A stretch of DNA of 64,000 bases from NCBI RefSeq assembly GCF_036884655.1, contig NC_088345.1:28747501-28811500 (forward strand), written 5' to 3'. Within the stretch, counting starts at the first letter, position 1, and the number at the start of each line of letters is the position of its first letter. This DNA comes from Musa acuminata AAA Group. Taxonomy: Eukaryota > Streptophyta > Magnoliopsida > Zingiberales > Musaceae. The notes below the pieces were generated by a model that was not told where the DNA came from, ran no database searches, and saw only the letters and a program-made list of their open reading frames with translations. Below, piece after piece: positions 35,801-47,400 of this stretch. The position numbers and the translations under genes were made by a program.

Positions 35801-37106
35801 CTAGGTTCTTGGTAAGGGAGAACCGTTCGTTGTCGTGAGCTGGTAAGTACCCGATCGGACTACCTCGATGACCTGATAAGGTCCCTCCCACTTGGGGGCC
35901 AGCTTCCCCCTTGCTCGGGTCGGGTCACTGACCTCGGCCTTTCGTAGGACCAGGTCGCCTAACTTAATCGATCGGGGTCGTACCTTTCTGTTGTAGACCC
36001 TTGCGACGGCTCTCTTGTAAGAGAGGGCCTTCAGGTGTGCATCGGCACGTCACTCCTCGAGCACGTCGAGGCTGACACGAAGTCCCTCGTTCGAGACTTC
36101 CTCGTCATAGCTCCTTGTCCGAAGGGTGGCAATAGCCACCTCGGGTGGCAAGACAGCTTCGGTTCTGAATGTCAGGCTGTATGGGGACTCTCCAGTCGCA
36201 GTCTTGGGAGTGGTGCGCAGTGACCATAGTACGCTAGGGAGTTCGTCCGTCCAGGCCGATCGGGCTGCGGACACTCTTCTTTTGAGTCCGTCTAAGATGG
36301 ACCGATTGGTTACCTCCGCCAGCCCGTTTGTCTTAGGGTGGGCCACCGAGCTGAACCTTAGCTAGATGCCATGACTGGCACAGAACTCCCGGAACCTTCT
36401 ATCGGCAAACTGAGGTCCGTTATCCGTAATAATGGTTTTGGGCAACCCGAACCGAGTCACTAGGTTTCTCCACACGAACTTCTCCATTTGATGTTCCGTG
36501 ATTGTCGCCAACGGCTTGGCCTCGACCCACTTTGTGAAATAATCCACTCCTACGATGATGTACTTCCGCTGCCCCAAAGCCGGTGGGAAAGGTCCAAGCA
36601 GGTCCAAACCCCATTGCGCAAATGGCCACGCGCAATTAATGGGGTTGAACGGGACCGCGGGCTGTCGGGGTGCGCGGGCGTGTTCTTGGCACGAACCGCA
36701 CCGCTGCACGTAAGCTTTCGCGTCCTGACACATGGTCGGCCAGTAGTAACCTTGGCGGAGTATTTTGTGTGCCAAGGTTCGCCCGCCGATGTGTTCTCCG
36801 CAGACTCCCTCCTGGATCTTGGCCAGGACCGTCTGGGTTTCGTCGGGCTCCAAGCATCGTAGGAGGGGATAGGTGAAGGACCGCCTATAAAGCCGCCCAT
36901 TCTCCTCAGTGTACCATGCGTGTGTACGACGCAAGCGCCGAGCCGCAACTTCGTCGTGGGGAAGGGTCCCATCCCGCTTGAAGCGTAGCAGCTCTTGTAC
37001 CCATGTGTTCGACGCGCTGCCAGGGGCCGTAGCCGCTACTTCGACGGCGCGGACAGGAAGCTCCTCGACCTCCGGCCATGCTTCGGGGGTCGACTTTGAT
37101 GCCAGC
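35801..37106 (-). pseudogene. Tat-element integrase, 5'-truncated
   Basis: Frames 36362-37147 and 36050-36346 carry the zinc-binding head (GGRTLAHKILRQGYYWPTM, CGSCQEHARAP), the catalytic core (WGLDLLGPFPPALGQRKYI, ITDNGPQF) and AEVTNRSILDGLK...GESPYSLTFRTEAV, typical of Tat integrases. A stop at about 36347 splits the core, and the C-terminal part continues, in broken form, to a TAG at 35801. At 37107 the reading frame passes into copia LTR sequence, so everything upstream of the integrase is lost. Confidence 0.88.
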
Positions 37107-37561
37107 TTAGCTAGAGATAATCCACTATGAGAATAATGAATATACAAATCTCAATCTCTTGCCCTAAACCCTAGCAACAATCACAAGAGAATAACTAGGA
37201 TACAAGGATCACGTCACTGCCTACAATATCTAAAACCTCCCCAAGTAATCACAGCAAGAGTCTACTGTAGATTTGATCTAACATGAGATGAGAACACTAC
37301 TAGATGATTGAGAACAACCTCTCTGCGTTGTTCTTGTCTTCTTCCCTTTCTTTCTCTTCATTTTCTGTCTTGTTTTCCTCCTTTTCTTTGGAATCCTGTG
37401 ACTGTTTTCTTTTCCCACGTTGCTACTCTATTTATGTCTTTTTCTGCCTCTAAAACGCAGTCACATACCTCCTAATATTAATTAGGGTTTGGTTAAGAGG
37501 GGATGAGCTGTGGACTGTCCAAACCCACTATGGGCTGAATTTATGAGCTGCAAGCCCAACA
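37107..37561 (-). repeat. Partial 5' LTR of the host copia element
   Basis: Matches about 10914-11370 from CTAGAGATAATCCAC through CCCAACA. The first ~95 bp seen in the partner LTR are missing because the Tat integrase abuts directly. Confidence 0.85.
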
Positions 37562-38544
37562 GTTACTTTGTGCACATAAATATATTGATATGTTATATTG
37601 ATATGTGAGGCATATTAATTTGGAAGAAGTACCATGAAAGAAAGTGATTGCTCAAGTGGAATTAAAAATATAGTGAAGCAGATCCATCACCCTCTCTCAT
37701 TCTACTTCATCGAGGAAGACCTGCCGTTTAAAGGCAGGTTGATAGAGGTAAAATAATCAGATCGAATTCATGGCAAACCACACAAGTCTCTCCTGATCAT
37801 CAGTGGACTTGCAGAATATCAACTCTCTCGGGAAAACCTCCATCAGCTGGATGATAGAGGTAGAATAACCAGATCGAATTCATGGCAAACCACACAAGTC
37901 TCTCCTGATCATCAGTGGACTTGCAGAATATGATCAAAGCTCACCCTGAATACTGGGGAGAAAGTGACACCTGAAAACCGATGTGACCCTGCATGCCTTG
38001 TCTGCTTTAATGGGCAAAAATCTGCAACAAAGCCATTCAAAAAAGCTGAAACAAGCGCCAGTAACGAGCTCTCCAGGCGCGCCAGCAGCTGACATTGGAG
38101 CACATGGAGATCCATAACGGGGCTGGGGAAGGACCCAGGATGGTGTGAAAGTGAATCTAACCGCAAGAAAGGGGGAAAGACCTGGGTGGAGTGATCATAA
38201 CCTGCCATTGTTGCTGTCTAATGGTATGGCGGCTACATCGGAACGCATGCATGAACTGGCACGAGCCACCATGAAGAAGCGTGAAAATTAACAGATCAAG
38301 CCATGTGTTTCTGCCGGCATTAGCAGACTTGTCTATTCCCTTGTGGGGGCTCAGCATAAGCTTAAAATTCCTCTCTGCGTTTGTGAAAGGTGAAAGGCCT
38401 TGGCCGAAGACAAGGTCAAACTGTGCATCTATATATGTAACTCAAGAAGTTACTTTGCCATTTACAGGAATAGAGAAGAGATTCTTTCTTGGAGGTCGCA
38501 GGACAGAGAGAAAAAGAATACAAGAATCAGCCAGATTAGCCATT
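37562..38544. other. Intergenic DNA downstream of the neprosin gene
   Basis: Apart from the 112-bp direct duplication, no coding domain or element termini were recognised. It includes the 3' UTR of the neprosin gene on its right side. Confidence 0.55.
37738..37931. repeat. Direct duplication, 112-bp spacing
   Basis: About 80 bp beginning GATAGAGGTA(A/G)AATAA at 37741 is repeated at 37853 with few changes (shared core GATCGAATTCATGGCAAACC). Not part of any recognised element; it lies between the retroelement nest and the neprosin gene. Confidence 0.9.
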
Positions 38545-41075
38545 TCAAGGACACCTCACGTTTCTTCCTGGTCCTCCGTAATAGAAATAGTTCCCCCAGA
38601 CGCCATTAACTCCACCTTGGATGGTGTAGCAGTTTGGATGGTCAGCCAGGAGTCTGAGGTTAGAGGACAATGGGATCAAACTGTTGTCCCAGTCGACAAG
38701 TTGCAGATTGCGGAAGTAGGAAGCCCGGCGGAAACCTTCTGCGGCGAAATGGCCGCTGCCCATCTGGGTTGATGTGTGGTACCCCGATGACCGGGTGTTG
38801 ACGATCTCTCCGCCAAACTGCACCATGTTTGCGTGCACAGCCAGGTGACTGAATAAGAAGGTAGGCCAGTAGCCCACCAGCACGCCTGCTCCCATCTCCA
38901 GCCACCAATGTCCATGCTTGGGGTCCTAATGGTGTTGCATGAGTTGATTGAGTGAAATTACATATATTAAATTTGATCAATAATTCATTAGTCGAAGTGT
39001 TCTTACATTGAATTGGTGTCCACCGTGATATATGTTATTCTCAATAGTAATTTAACTAAAACTCGTTGTCTTTATATAGTTTCTTACATAATTTTTTTTC
39101 AGGATGTTGTCATCTCCAAATTAACTAGCAAGAGAAGTACTTAATTACCTTCCACACGAGAAGATCAATGTCGAATTGGCCACCGTCTAGTGCAGATATT
39201 GGTGAGATTGCTGCTCCAATGGCGATCTTATTATTTGTTTGGACAAAGCCTGAGCACAAGAGATTGTAGCAGCCTGTCTCCTGATACGCATCACTCTACA
39301 CATCAAGAGATCATCACCAACTATTTATTAGTCAATACCTTAACATCTTAGCAATATAAGCAGTCATCTTCGTTTTGATATGTCCCTTGTCTATGTCTAG
39401 GGGCACTCACCGTCCAATATGTGAAAAATCTGGGCCTGCTATCTCCATAAAGCTGAGGACTAACCTGAGAAAATGTACATAGATGGATCGAAGTTTTCCG
39501 AAGAAAAGAAAGAGTGTAGAACGAAGGGTTCGTAATGAAGAGTAGAGAAAGATCATATGGATGATATTTGAGGGAAACAATATGTTAGAGCAGATTTTGA
39601 TTCGTATTCGACAGTGCAATCGGACCTAACCTACTACAGGGAATCTAAGCTATAAACAAATCCAATATACATCTGGATTACCTGCCATCCAACTTCGATG
39701 GTGTTAAGATCATTGCCGAAAGAGCCAGAGATTACCCACATCTGAGACAAGCTGAACTCGGATACGCTTGTCACTCTCGGTGCCCACACGCTAAGGCTAG
39801 CTTTTGCACCGTAATACTGAGCTCCCATGACATAACCAACTGCATGCTGCACCAATGCACGACGGTATGAGTTGTCTGCATGGAGAAGAGACGGAAACAA
39901 CAGCTCGGAAGCAAGCTTACGAAACGAAGGTGTTTGATCTATTAGAGAAAGGCACAAGGTTAATTAGAGGACTGTTTGGACTATGCCACCTCATCTTGGT
40001 TCCGTTTCTGAAGTTTCTGTAGATGCACATGGAGGATCTTTCATGTTACGATTCATGAATCAAGTGCACATAGGGACGAAGGGAAGAGGACGCTGTTGCC
40101 TACAGGACGTAGGGAGGAAGAAGACTGTTGCATAACTCCTAGTGCGATCCATGAATAAAGAGAGTGCCTCTTGTCGTTCTCGAAGGGTACTGGACCTATA
40201 ATGTAAGAAAAGCAAGCGATAAAGAGCTCCTTATGGGAAGGACAATTAATGCTTGGCTTGGTGGGGAAAATGGTGGGAAGATACGAACGGAGAAGGTAAG
40301 AAATAATCAATTATAACCAGTGGAGAGTTTCTCCTTGGTAAGAGGAAAGTAAGAAAGAAAGAAAGAAAGGAGACTTGAGTGATGAGATTACGAAGGCAAC
40401 CATAGATTAATTCAAGCTAACCTCGTGGCCAGTGCTTCTCGAATCACGACGCAATCTGCCTGCAGCCGGCTTCCGCCCAAACCCCTGAATGGAGCTGGCT
40501 CTCAGTATGTCTTCTCGTGACGCCCTCCGAATCGGCACCGTTCCTTGGGGACACGACTCGCCGGAGATTGTCCACGCCTGGAACTTGGCGTCCAGTAGTG
40601 TGCTGCTCGAGTTGTTGCCTTTTGGTCTCTCAGGTGGATCCTGCAACCAAAAGCTTTCTAAGATCAGCACTGGCCTGATCGATCAGTTTGACGGGTCATA
40701 CAGAGAAGATCTCACACGCACCGACGGTCTCTGGCCTCGTAGCTTCGGATGATCGAATGCTGGCTGGAGATGCGATGGAACACAGTCTATAAGATCACCG
40801 TCAGGACTCTGCAAGCACGACAGGTGAGCATTGCGGAATTCGGTCAGGAAGCAGGGAGAAGATAAAAGGGAGAGTAAAATAGATGCCTTAATCGTCCTGA
40901 CAGCAGGCTTGTTCACCCTCTTCAGATGGGCTCTGATGCTCCTATGCTTCGCTCGTATCTCATCCCTGGGATCGAGTGTTGTGCTATTGATCGCGGCTGC
41001 CGAGTTGGAAGCAAGGAGAAGACAAGCAAGGAAAAACGAAATGATTCGATAAGCTTTGGCGCAGCTAGAAGCCAT
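38545..41075 (-). CDS. Neprosin-family (DUF239) secreted glutamic peptidase, 7 exons
   Basis: Seen: exons 41075-40887, 40808-40722 (or to 40716), 40640-40422, 39846-39682, 39464-39411, 39295-39149 and 38925-38545, all in phase, giving about 413 aa. Residues 1-28 form a signal peptide (IISFFLACLLLASNSAAA). The N-terminal activation region follows (SPDGDLIDCVPSHLQPAFDH), then the catalytic domain. Motifs include RSTGHE|HAVGYV, GSFGNDLNTIEVGWQ, TGCYNLLCSGFVQ, GHWWLEMG, FGGEIVNTRSSG and YFYYGGPGRNVRCP. Family knowledge: neprosins are secreted proline-cleaving glutamic peptidases; the two catalytic glutamates correspond here to GHE and GGEI, and both are present. Inference: an apoplastic or vacuolar peptidase of unknown substrate. 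Intron 1 would use a GC donor and is only 78 nt, in frame. Exon 2 has two possible donors six bases apart. Confidence 0.92.
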
Positions 41076-44000
41076 GCCCGGGGAATTTTGGAGCTGCGAT
41101 CCTTCTTCTAGAGCTGTCTGTATCTGTGGACATCGGCGTGGTTGTCTTCTTCTTGCGTGATCGATCAATGGCCTCTCTCGCGAGCTATAAAAAAACTCCC
41201 CATGGCTGCTTGGTTTTACTCCAAACGACACCAAATTCTCACTTCCAAGCGGACAACCTCCATCCAACACTTGGATCCTAAAAAAAAACCCAAACCCCAT
41301 GTTTCCTCCCTCATGTGGCCCCTCACTCTTACCACCTCCCACCTCCCACCTCTCACCTCCCCTTCCCTCTTCACCTCTCGGTCTGCTTCAAATGCCACGG
41401 AAATGGGCTCTGACAAGGAAAACTTTTGGAGAATGAGGTTAGCTGGATGGCTGTTGAAAGGTGAAGGAATGGAGGAGATCTTCCCCAACGGCAGACCTGT
41501 CTCTTCTTTTCGTACAGCTTTGCTCACGATACAGGGCCTTGGTGACTACGCCAGCAAGCTTTATCTTTTCCTCTTCTTTTGGTTGGTGTATATACATATT
41601 GGGCATCTAAAGTGCGTGTCCTTGTGGTTGGACTTCCCGTTTCAGTTCCCTAGATGTTCTTTGGCATCACAACAAACCAAACCTGCTCCTATTTATTTGT
41701 TTTCTAATTACATAACCTTAGTGACTGAGCAGTCCTTTGCACTCTTATATATACTCCCAGCTTGAGTGCCAAGATTGCAGATTTGATAGAACTCGAGATA
41801 GATTTAGGTGCACAAAGTTCATCTCAAAAAAAAAGAAAAAAAAGAAGAAGATGCTTCTTTTTTCTGTATTGCTGATTCGATCAACCTCCAGAAAATTCAG
41901 CATGGGAAAGGAGTGAGAGCGAGACTCGAGTCACTCTACACTGTGTCCAAGAAATTTCAAGTTGTGAGTATATAATATGAATTTTTACCACTGCTTTCGA
42001 GGAAAGAGAAAAAAGAATATGGCATTTACCATTGTTAAAAACTTGATTATGTACTAAACCAGAGTGATGCAGAGAAAATTATTGTTTCGGACAAATCTTG
42101 ACGCAGCCTTTATTTATATCATGTGACGTGATCGATCGATCGATCGTACCCATTGGGAGATTATAGTTTGCAGGAATTATCAAAGCACAGACTGGATAAA
42201 CAAGCCATTCTAAAACACATGAAAATGTTTTATCATTTTCACGGGCTCAGTCAGACTCGAACTCGATTGAATCAATTTTGTCTGATCGAGTTAATGACCA
42301 AAACATTAAAAATTGCAGTTCATCTTATGCTCTCTATATATAATTTGGGTTTGTCTCACTTAATGTGTTCTCTCTCTGTGTTTAAGATTCTTCGGATACG
42401 AAATCGGGGAGTGTGTAGACCCCATCTACAGTGCTCAAACACTCAAAAAGCTAGTGTGTGGCCCCCCCCCCCCCCCCCCCCCCCCACCCCACCCACGTCT
42501 GTTCCAAGTCCATTATCGAGGCCTCCGGCCATTATGTTGGCCACTTCCATCCCTTCGTAACCGTGCTTCTTCATCATGTTCTTCCCCTCCCACAAAGCCG
42601 ACTCATCGCTTTGCAGCGTTCAAAAGGAGGGAGCACCACCTGAGATGCATTGCCCCACACGGATCCACTCTCGTCGATCATCTCAGTCCAAGCAACTTTC
42701 CAGATTACCCAGCTCACCAAAAGATTCTAAGCACCTCAAGAAGAAGACAAATTAAGGTGATCCAAAGATCATCATAATCTCTTTCATTTTGCCGAGTGCT
42801 TGAATATAAACAAAGACAACGCATTTGTTACCGAGATAGATTCTAATGTCACAAAAGTATGGGCATAATTTGTTTCCGATTGCAAGATTGTAGATATAAT
42901 TTTTCGAAAAAAATTGTTGTAATGTCTACGAGCTCAGTAGCCTGACAACACCTACTCAATAAGAGAAAATAAATAAATACAGAAAAAAATAAATAAAAGA
43001 ATCATATTCGTTTTTATTGAAGATTATAAAACTTAATTAAAGATTCATAAGAAAAAAAAATATTATTTATTAATAAAATAAAAAAATTATATTATTCAAA
43101 GAAAAACATTATAATTTTATTTTATTTTATTCTTTTATCTAGATTAAAACAATTGTAATAGAGAATGAATCGGCAAATCAAACTCTTCTTATGTGTGAGT
43201 CTTGCAAGATCATAGTTATGTGTTTTGTTTTTATTTTTTGGAAATAATTACATAGTATTCGAGTTTGATACTTAATTTTTTTTTATTTTTTTATCATCGT
43301 TTTTTTTTATAAATAATTTTATTCTTTATTATTAAAAAAATTTCCTTTAGTCTTAAAAAGAGGTGGACAGTACTCTACTTACATGCAGTCTGCTCATAAA
43401 TGCGATTCTCAACGAGTTGAAAATTGATACACATCCACGGCTTTTGCAGTGACTCGTATGGGTCGCGCACATGGGCTGCTCCATCCATCTCAGTTTGACA
43501 TCGTCCCCCTCCTGCAATTTGGCAGCGATCGGCGTAGATACCTAAGATAAAAAGAAAGAAAACGAAATAGTGGCAAGCACCATGTACGGTAATGATCGGA
43601 CAAAGGCCAGCATGAGAAAGAAAGGTTGCCCTTTCTTTGACTGACTCTCTTTTGCATTAAACTGTCAAATCCGTTGCCTAACATACTCCAGTGATTCGCC
43701 TGTTCAGGAAAAGCATGGAAGGAATGCACTGAAGAAGAATAAGAAGAAGAAGAAGAGAGAAAACAAAGAGCAAATTCGTATTGGTGACTGATTTATTATA
43801 AGACTCTGCTCACTTGCGAGATTTGACTTGCATACGCTGGAGATTCTTCGGTGGAATTGATTCAAACACAGCAGCCGCAGCACCATCTAAAGTCCACAAA
43901 GAGACAAGACGGGTTCCGAATGCTTCTTGGTATCTTCCGTGTTGCTCCTATGCAAGATTGTTCTCTTCCGTTTGCTTCTCGTCCCGTCGTGTCGATCTGT

Positions 44001-44421
44001 GAGTTGACGACGCGATCCATTTTTCACTTTTCAACCGCGACGGGAGAGGACGAAAAGAGACATCAAACACACGTCAGGCGGGACTCTTCCATGATTTGTC
44101 CGTCGGTGAGAGAAAGCCACAATTACTGCCAGCCGTGAGGGTTACTCTAACAAAGCCCAGCCAGCCCAGGTTGAGCCCGCCGTCGGAAGAGGACTAATTG
44201 CTTGGGTGCGCGTATTGGCTCAACCATGCCATGAAGGCAATTAAGTGGGGATTGGGCCCAAGTCAGTTCCCATTCGGTCCATGTCGGCATGATTGAGTTC
44301 ACCTGATTGAGTGCACCTGATCCGCAATCAGGTGCGCGGTGGCTCGCACCCGTCTCAAACGTCAGATGTGGATGGATAAATGGAACAAATAACTTGCATT
44401 CTTTTAAGGTTGGTTATTGAG
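41076..44421. other. Intergenic region between two divergent host genes
   Basis: Holds the promoters of the neprosin gene (minus strand, near 41080-41200; a minus-strand TATA-like TTTATAGCTC at about 41184) and of the CRAL-TRIO gene (plus strand, 43.8-44.4 kb). Also has a GATC tetranucleotide run (42130-42146), a 24-bp C homopolymer (42462-42485) and an AT-rich block (42940-43330). No further gene recognised. Confidence 0.55.
42462..42485. repeat. Poly-C homopolymer tract
   Basis: Twenty-four consecutive C followed by ACCCCACCCACG. Assembly length is uncertain for such runs. Confidence 0.9.
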
Positions 44422-47400
44422 ATGGCTCTTCTTCGTTTTCGCTACCCTCTGTCACTTCCCCTCTCCTCTCTCTCTTCCTCTTCTCCCGCCCATGGCTGCA
44501 GGCGTTTTAGGTGCGCCGCGGGCAACCAGGCTCTCTTCTCTGTCGATGCCACGAAGGTATTCCCCTCCCTCCTCCTCTCTCTACGTGCACCACACCATCG
44601 CACGACCTCTCTGTCCACTTCTCATCTTCCCTTTTAGCTATTTGTTTTGTTTCTTGGGTGCTCCTTATTCGAGGTTAGTTAACGCTGGCGGTTGATTTCT
44701 TGAATGGTCTGCCATCTTTGGCGCCTGGATGCCCATCATGGTCTGTTCCAATTAATCCCCCATTTTCGACATGTTCTGGTTTTGCTTCTTGTTGTGGCGA
44801 TTATTGTTATGGCCCCCTTGATACGGTTCGTTGTTGTTGTTTAAACGCTTGGGAAGTCGGTAGCCCCATTTGAGAAAGGATGCTGCAGGTTGTTTTAGGT
44901 GCTAATTTTCGATCATTTGGATTTTGAATTGACACATAAAATGGCTGCGGTGATGATTTAGTTAGAGAATTATTAGATCATCTCGAGTAGATGAACGATT
45001 TAATTGATCTGTCTCGGTCAGATTATTCTGAAGGTGAGATGGCACCGACTAATTTCTTCCATTTCTCGTTACACCAATGTGTCAGACCATGAAGGATTTG
45101 GAACATATACTTGATCCAGTGATTGCTTCTGGACTTCTCAACGATGCTACTAAATGTGCAGAATGTTAAGTTTTGTGCTCGAGTGCAAGCAGGTTGAAAA
45201 TTGTCATCCTTCTCTTTGGAATAATAATACTTGAGCGAATGCACAAACCGTGTTCTGACCAACCTATTGTCAAATGCTTCATATAAATATATCTCCTGAC
45301 AAATTCACATTGCTTTTCATACTTAAGCCTATGCTAGTTCTTTAACGGTCAGAGAAGGTGGACAAATCCAGTGTGGCATATGCTCCAGAGTTAGATAAGT
45401 TGGACTTGTTTCTACAGAGGGATGTCATATATTCCTGTGTGCCAACTGTCATAAGATTGATTCTTCCCTTGCTTCATTGAATAGCACAATGGTGCTCCCA
45501 AAAAAAATTCATTGTCGGGATATGATTATTGATGGCTATGTAAAACATGTGATATGTTCTCTTGGAATATAATGATTCATAGGTTTACAAAAAAGGGTAG
45601 ATTGAATATACAAGAAGCCTGTTCAGCTAGATGCCTGAGAGAGATACTTTTCATGGAATTCTGTCATCGATGAATTAAGCAAGGAGACTTGAGAGCTGTA
45701 AGGAAGCTGTTTGATCAAATTCCTCCAGTGAAAGATAAAGACACTCGTGGAATCATGCTTAGTGGGGTATGCAGATTGAGATCATATCTATTTTCTCATT
45801 ATTGAGATTTTAGAGCTGTTCTACAGGAATTAGATTAATTGGAATTTTTTATCAAATGACATGTTTGATGCAATGATATTTAAATTAGAAGCTAATGCAG
45901 ACTGTGTGTCTTCCCATACATAAAAATGTTATTGTTTGAGACATTGTCTGCAATATTCATCTAGTCATGTGATATCAAATATAATGATAGTGCACTTGTA
46001 TAGGTTATCAATCATGAAGAAGCTGACACAGACTATGTGTCTTCCCGTACATAAAAGTGATATTTTTTGAGACATTGTTTGCACTTTGCAATATCCATCT
46101 AGTCTTATGATATCGAATTTTATGATAGTGCAGTTGTATAATTTATCAAAATTTACTTGAATTACATATAATGGTTATCCTGCTAATTTTCTTACTTGAT
46201 ATTTCTAGTTTCTTATCAGATTTCAAAATTCAATCATATCTTTATAAAACTATGTCTTCATATTCTGAATTTGCAGCTTGTGTTGGAAGTCAAGGAAAAA
46301 CTTGAAAGAGAGCATCCAAATCTCCCAGTTGGAAAAAATGGAAGGGATGATGAAGATATGATCCTTTGGTTTTTGAAGGACCGAAAGTTTTCTGTTGAAG
46401 AAACTGTCATGAAATTGACGAAAGCTATTGTAATCAGCATTTCCTTCAAATTATGGATAATTGATTGAATCTCCTCAGTTTTATAAATAAATATGTCAGA
46501 CATGCTTGATAGCTATTACTCCTGGTGATATATTTGTAAAATGAATCCTGTCTAAAGTTCTTTTTTCAGTGGATATTAGAAAAAATATGTTTGGGTAAGA
46601 AGAAATTATTCGTTATTGAATAATAAACCATGATTGTTGTGCAAGTGGTATTAACAAGAAACAAATGCACTAATATTTATCTGGTGGAATAATGATAACT
46701 GTCCTAGTTGCTGATTTTAATTTTTCATTTTGTGAACTATTGAGTTATATTATTAGGCGGTACATGAATGTAAGCGAATTTTACAACCTTCCATTGTGTT
46801 AGTTCACTTTAACCCTGTGATAGATTAGGATTCCCATTTATATATATAGAGGCATTTACCACTTGGAAATGTGAAATTTTAGCGTCAATTTGATGTTCAT
46901 CCAAAGCAGGGTCTGCCGTACCGAATCGTACCGCCCGGTACGTTTGGTACGTACCAGTCCGATAGATTGTCGGTACGCGGATCGTCTGTTACCGGTCCGA
47001 GTGCACTGTAGCACTATAGCAGTGCTACATTACTCGGCACACCTGGGTGTACCGCTCGGTATACCGTACCGTACCGGTACTGAGCCCAGGTCGAAATACC
47101 GGTACGGTACGGTATTGCGAACCTTGATCCAAAGTACAAGTTGGACTTGATTTGTCATTATGGAATAATTTTGAAATCTTTTAACTTCTTTTTAGATTTT
47201 GGAGCTATTTTGTACTTCGAACATTTATTCAATTTTAGACCTTATCATTTCAGAAATGGCATGAAGACTTTGGCGTTTCAGATTTGTGTGAAGAATCTGT
47301 GAAGAGTGTGTATGGAACTGGCAAAGCTTATGTACATGACTTTCTTGACAACAATGGCAGACCAGTATTAGTGGTGGTGGCATCCAAGCATTTTCCTGCG

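Larger units (their letters stand above)
24296..37106 (-). mobile_element. Truncated Tat-lineage Ty3/gypsy element, interrupted by a second copia
   Basis: On the minus strand. The 3' LTR is split into 24296-24841 and 32521-32563 by the plus-strand copia. Then come a G-rich polypurine tract (32564-32580), a 64-bp tandem array, an antisense gene (33539-35574) and the integrase (35801-37106). Reverse transcriptase, protease, gag and the 5' LTR are absent. At 37107 the integrase runs straight into host copia LTR sequence. Family knowledge: an extra ORF, often antisense and between pol and the 3' LTR, is characteristic of Tat-lineage elements. The left end is approximate. Confidence 0.82.
10818..37561 (-). 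mobile_element. Host Ty1/copia element (Tork/TNT1-like), interrupted and truncated
   Basis: The element lies on the minus strand. Its 3' LTR is at about 10818-11370, its pol remnants at 21236-24290 and part of its 5' LTR at 37107-37561. The two LTR copies share over 400 bp at roughly 90% by eye, including the minus-strand TATA (revcomp of CTATTTATA). It was later interrupted by a chromovirus (11528-21224) and by a Tat gypsy element that itself carries a second copia. Its gag, its primer site and the inner part of its 5' LTR are absent, consistent with one deletion ending at about 37107. The outer left boundary is uncertain because no target duplication could be recognised. Confidence 0.8.

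Noticed and set aside
42130..42146. GATCGATCGATCG run as a regulatory element
   Set aside because: A short simple repeat; nothing else supports function.
44380..44421. Upstream in-frame ATG extending the CRAL-TRIO protein by 14 residues
   Set aside because: The extension contains an acidic residue and hydrophobic stretch less like a transit peptide, and the length with the 44422 start matches the family better.
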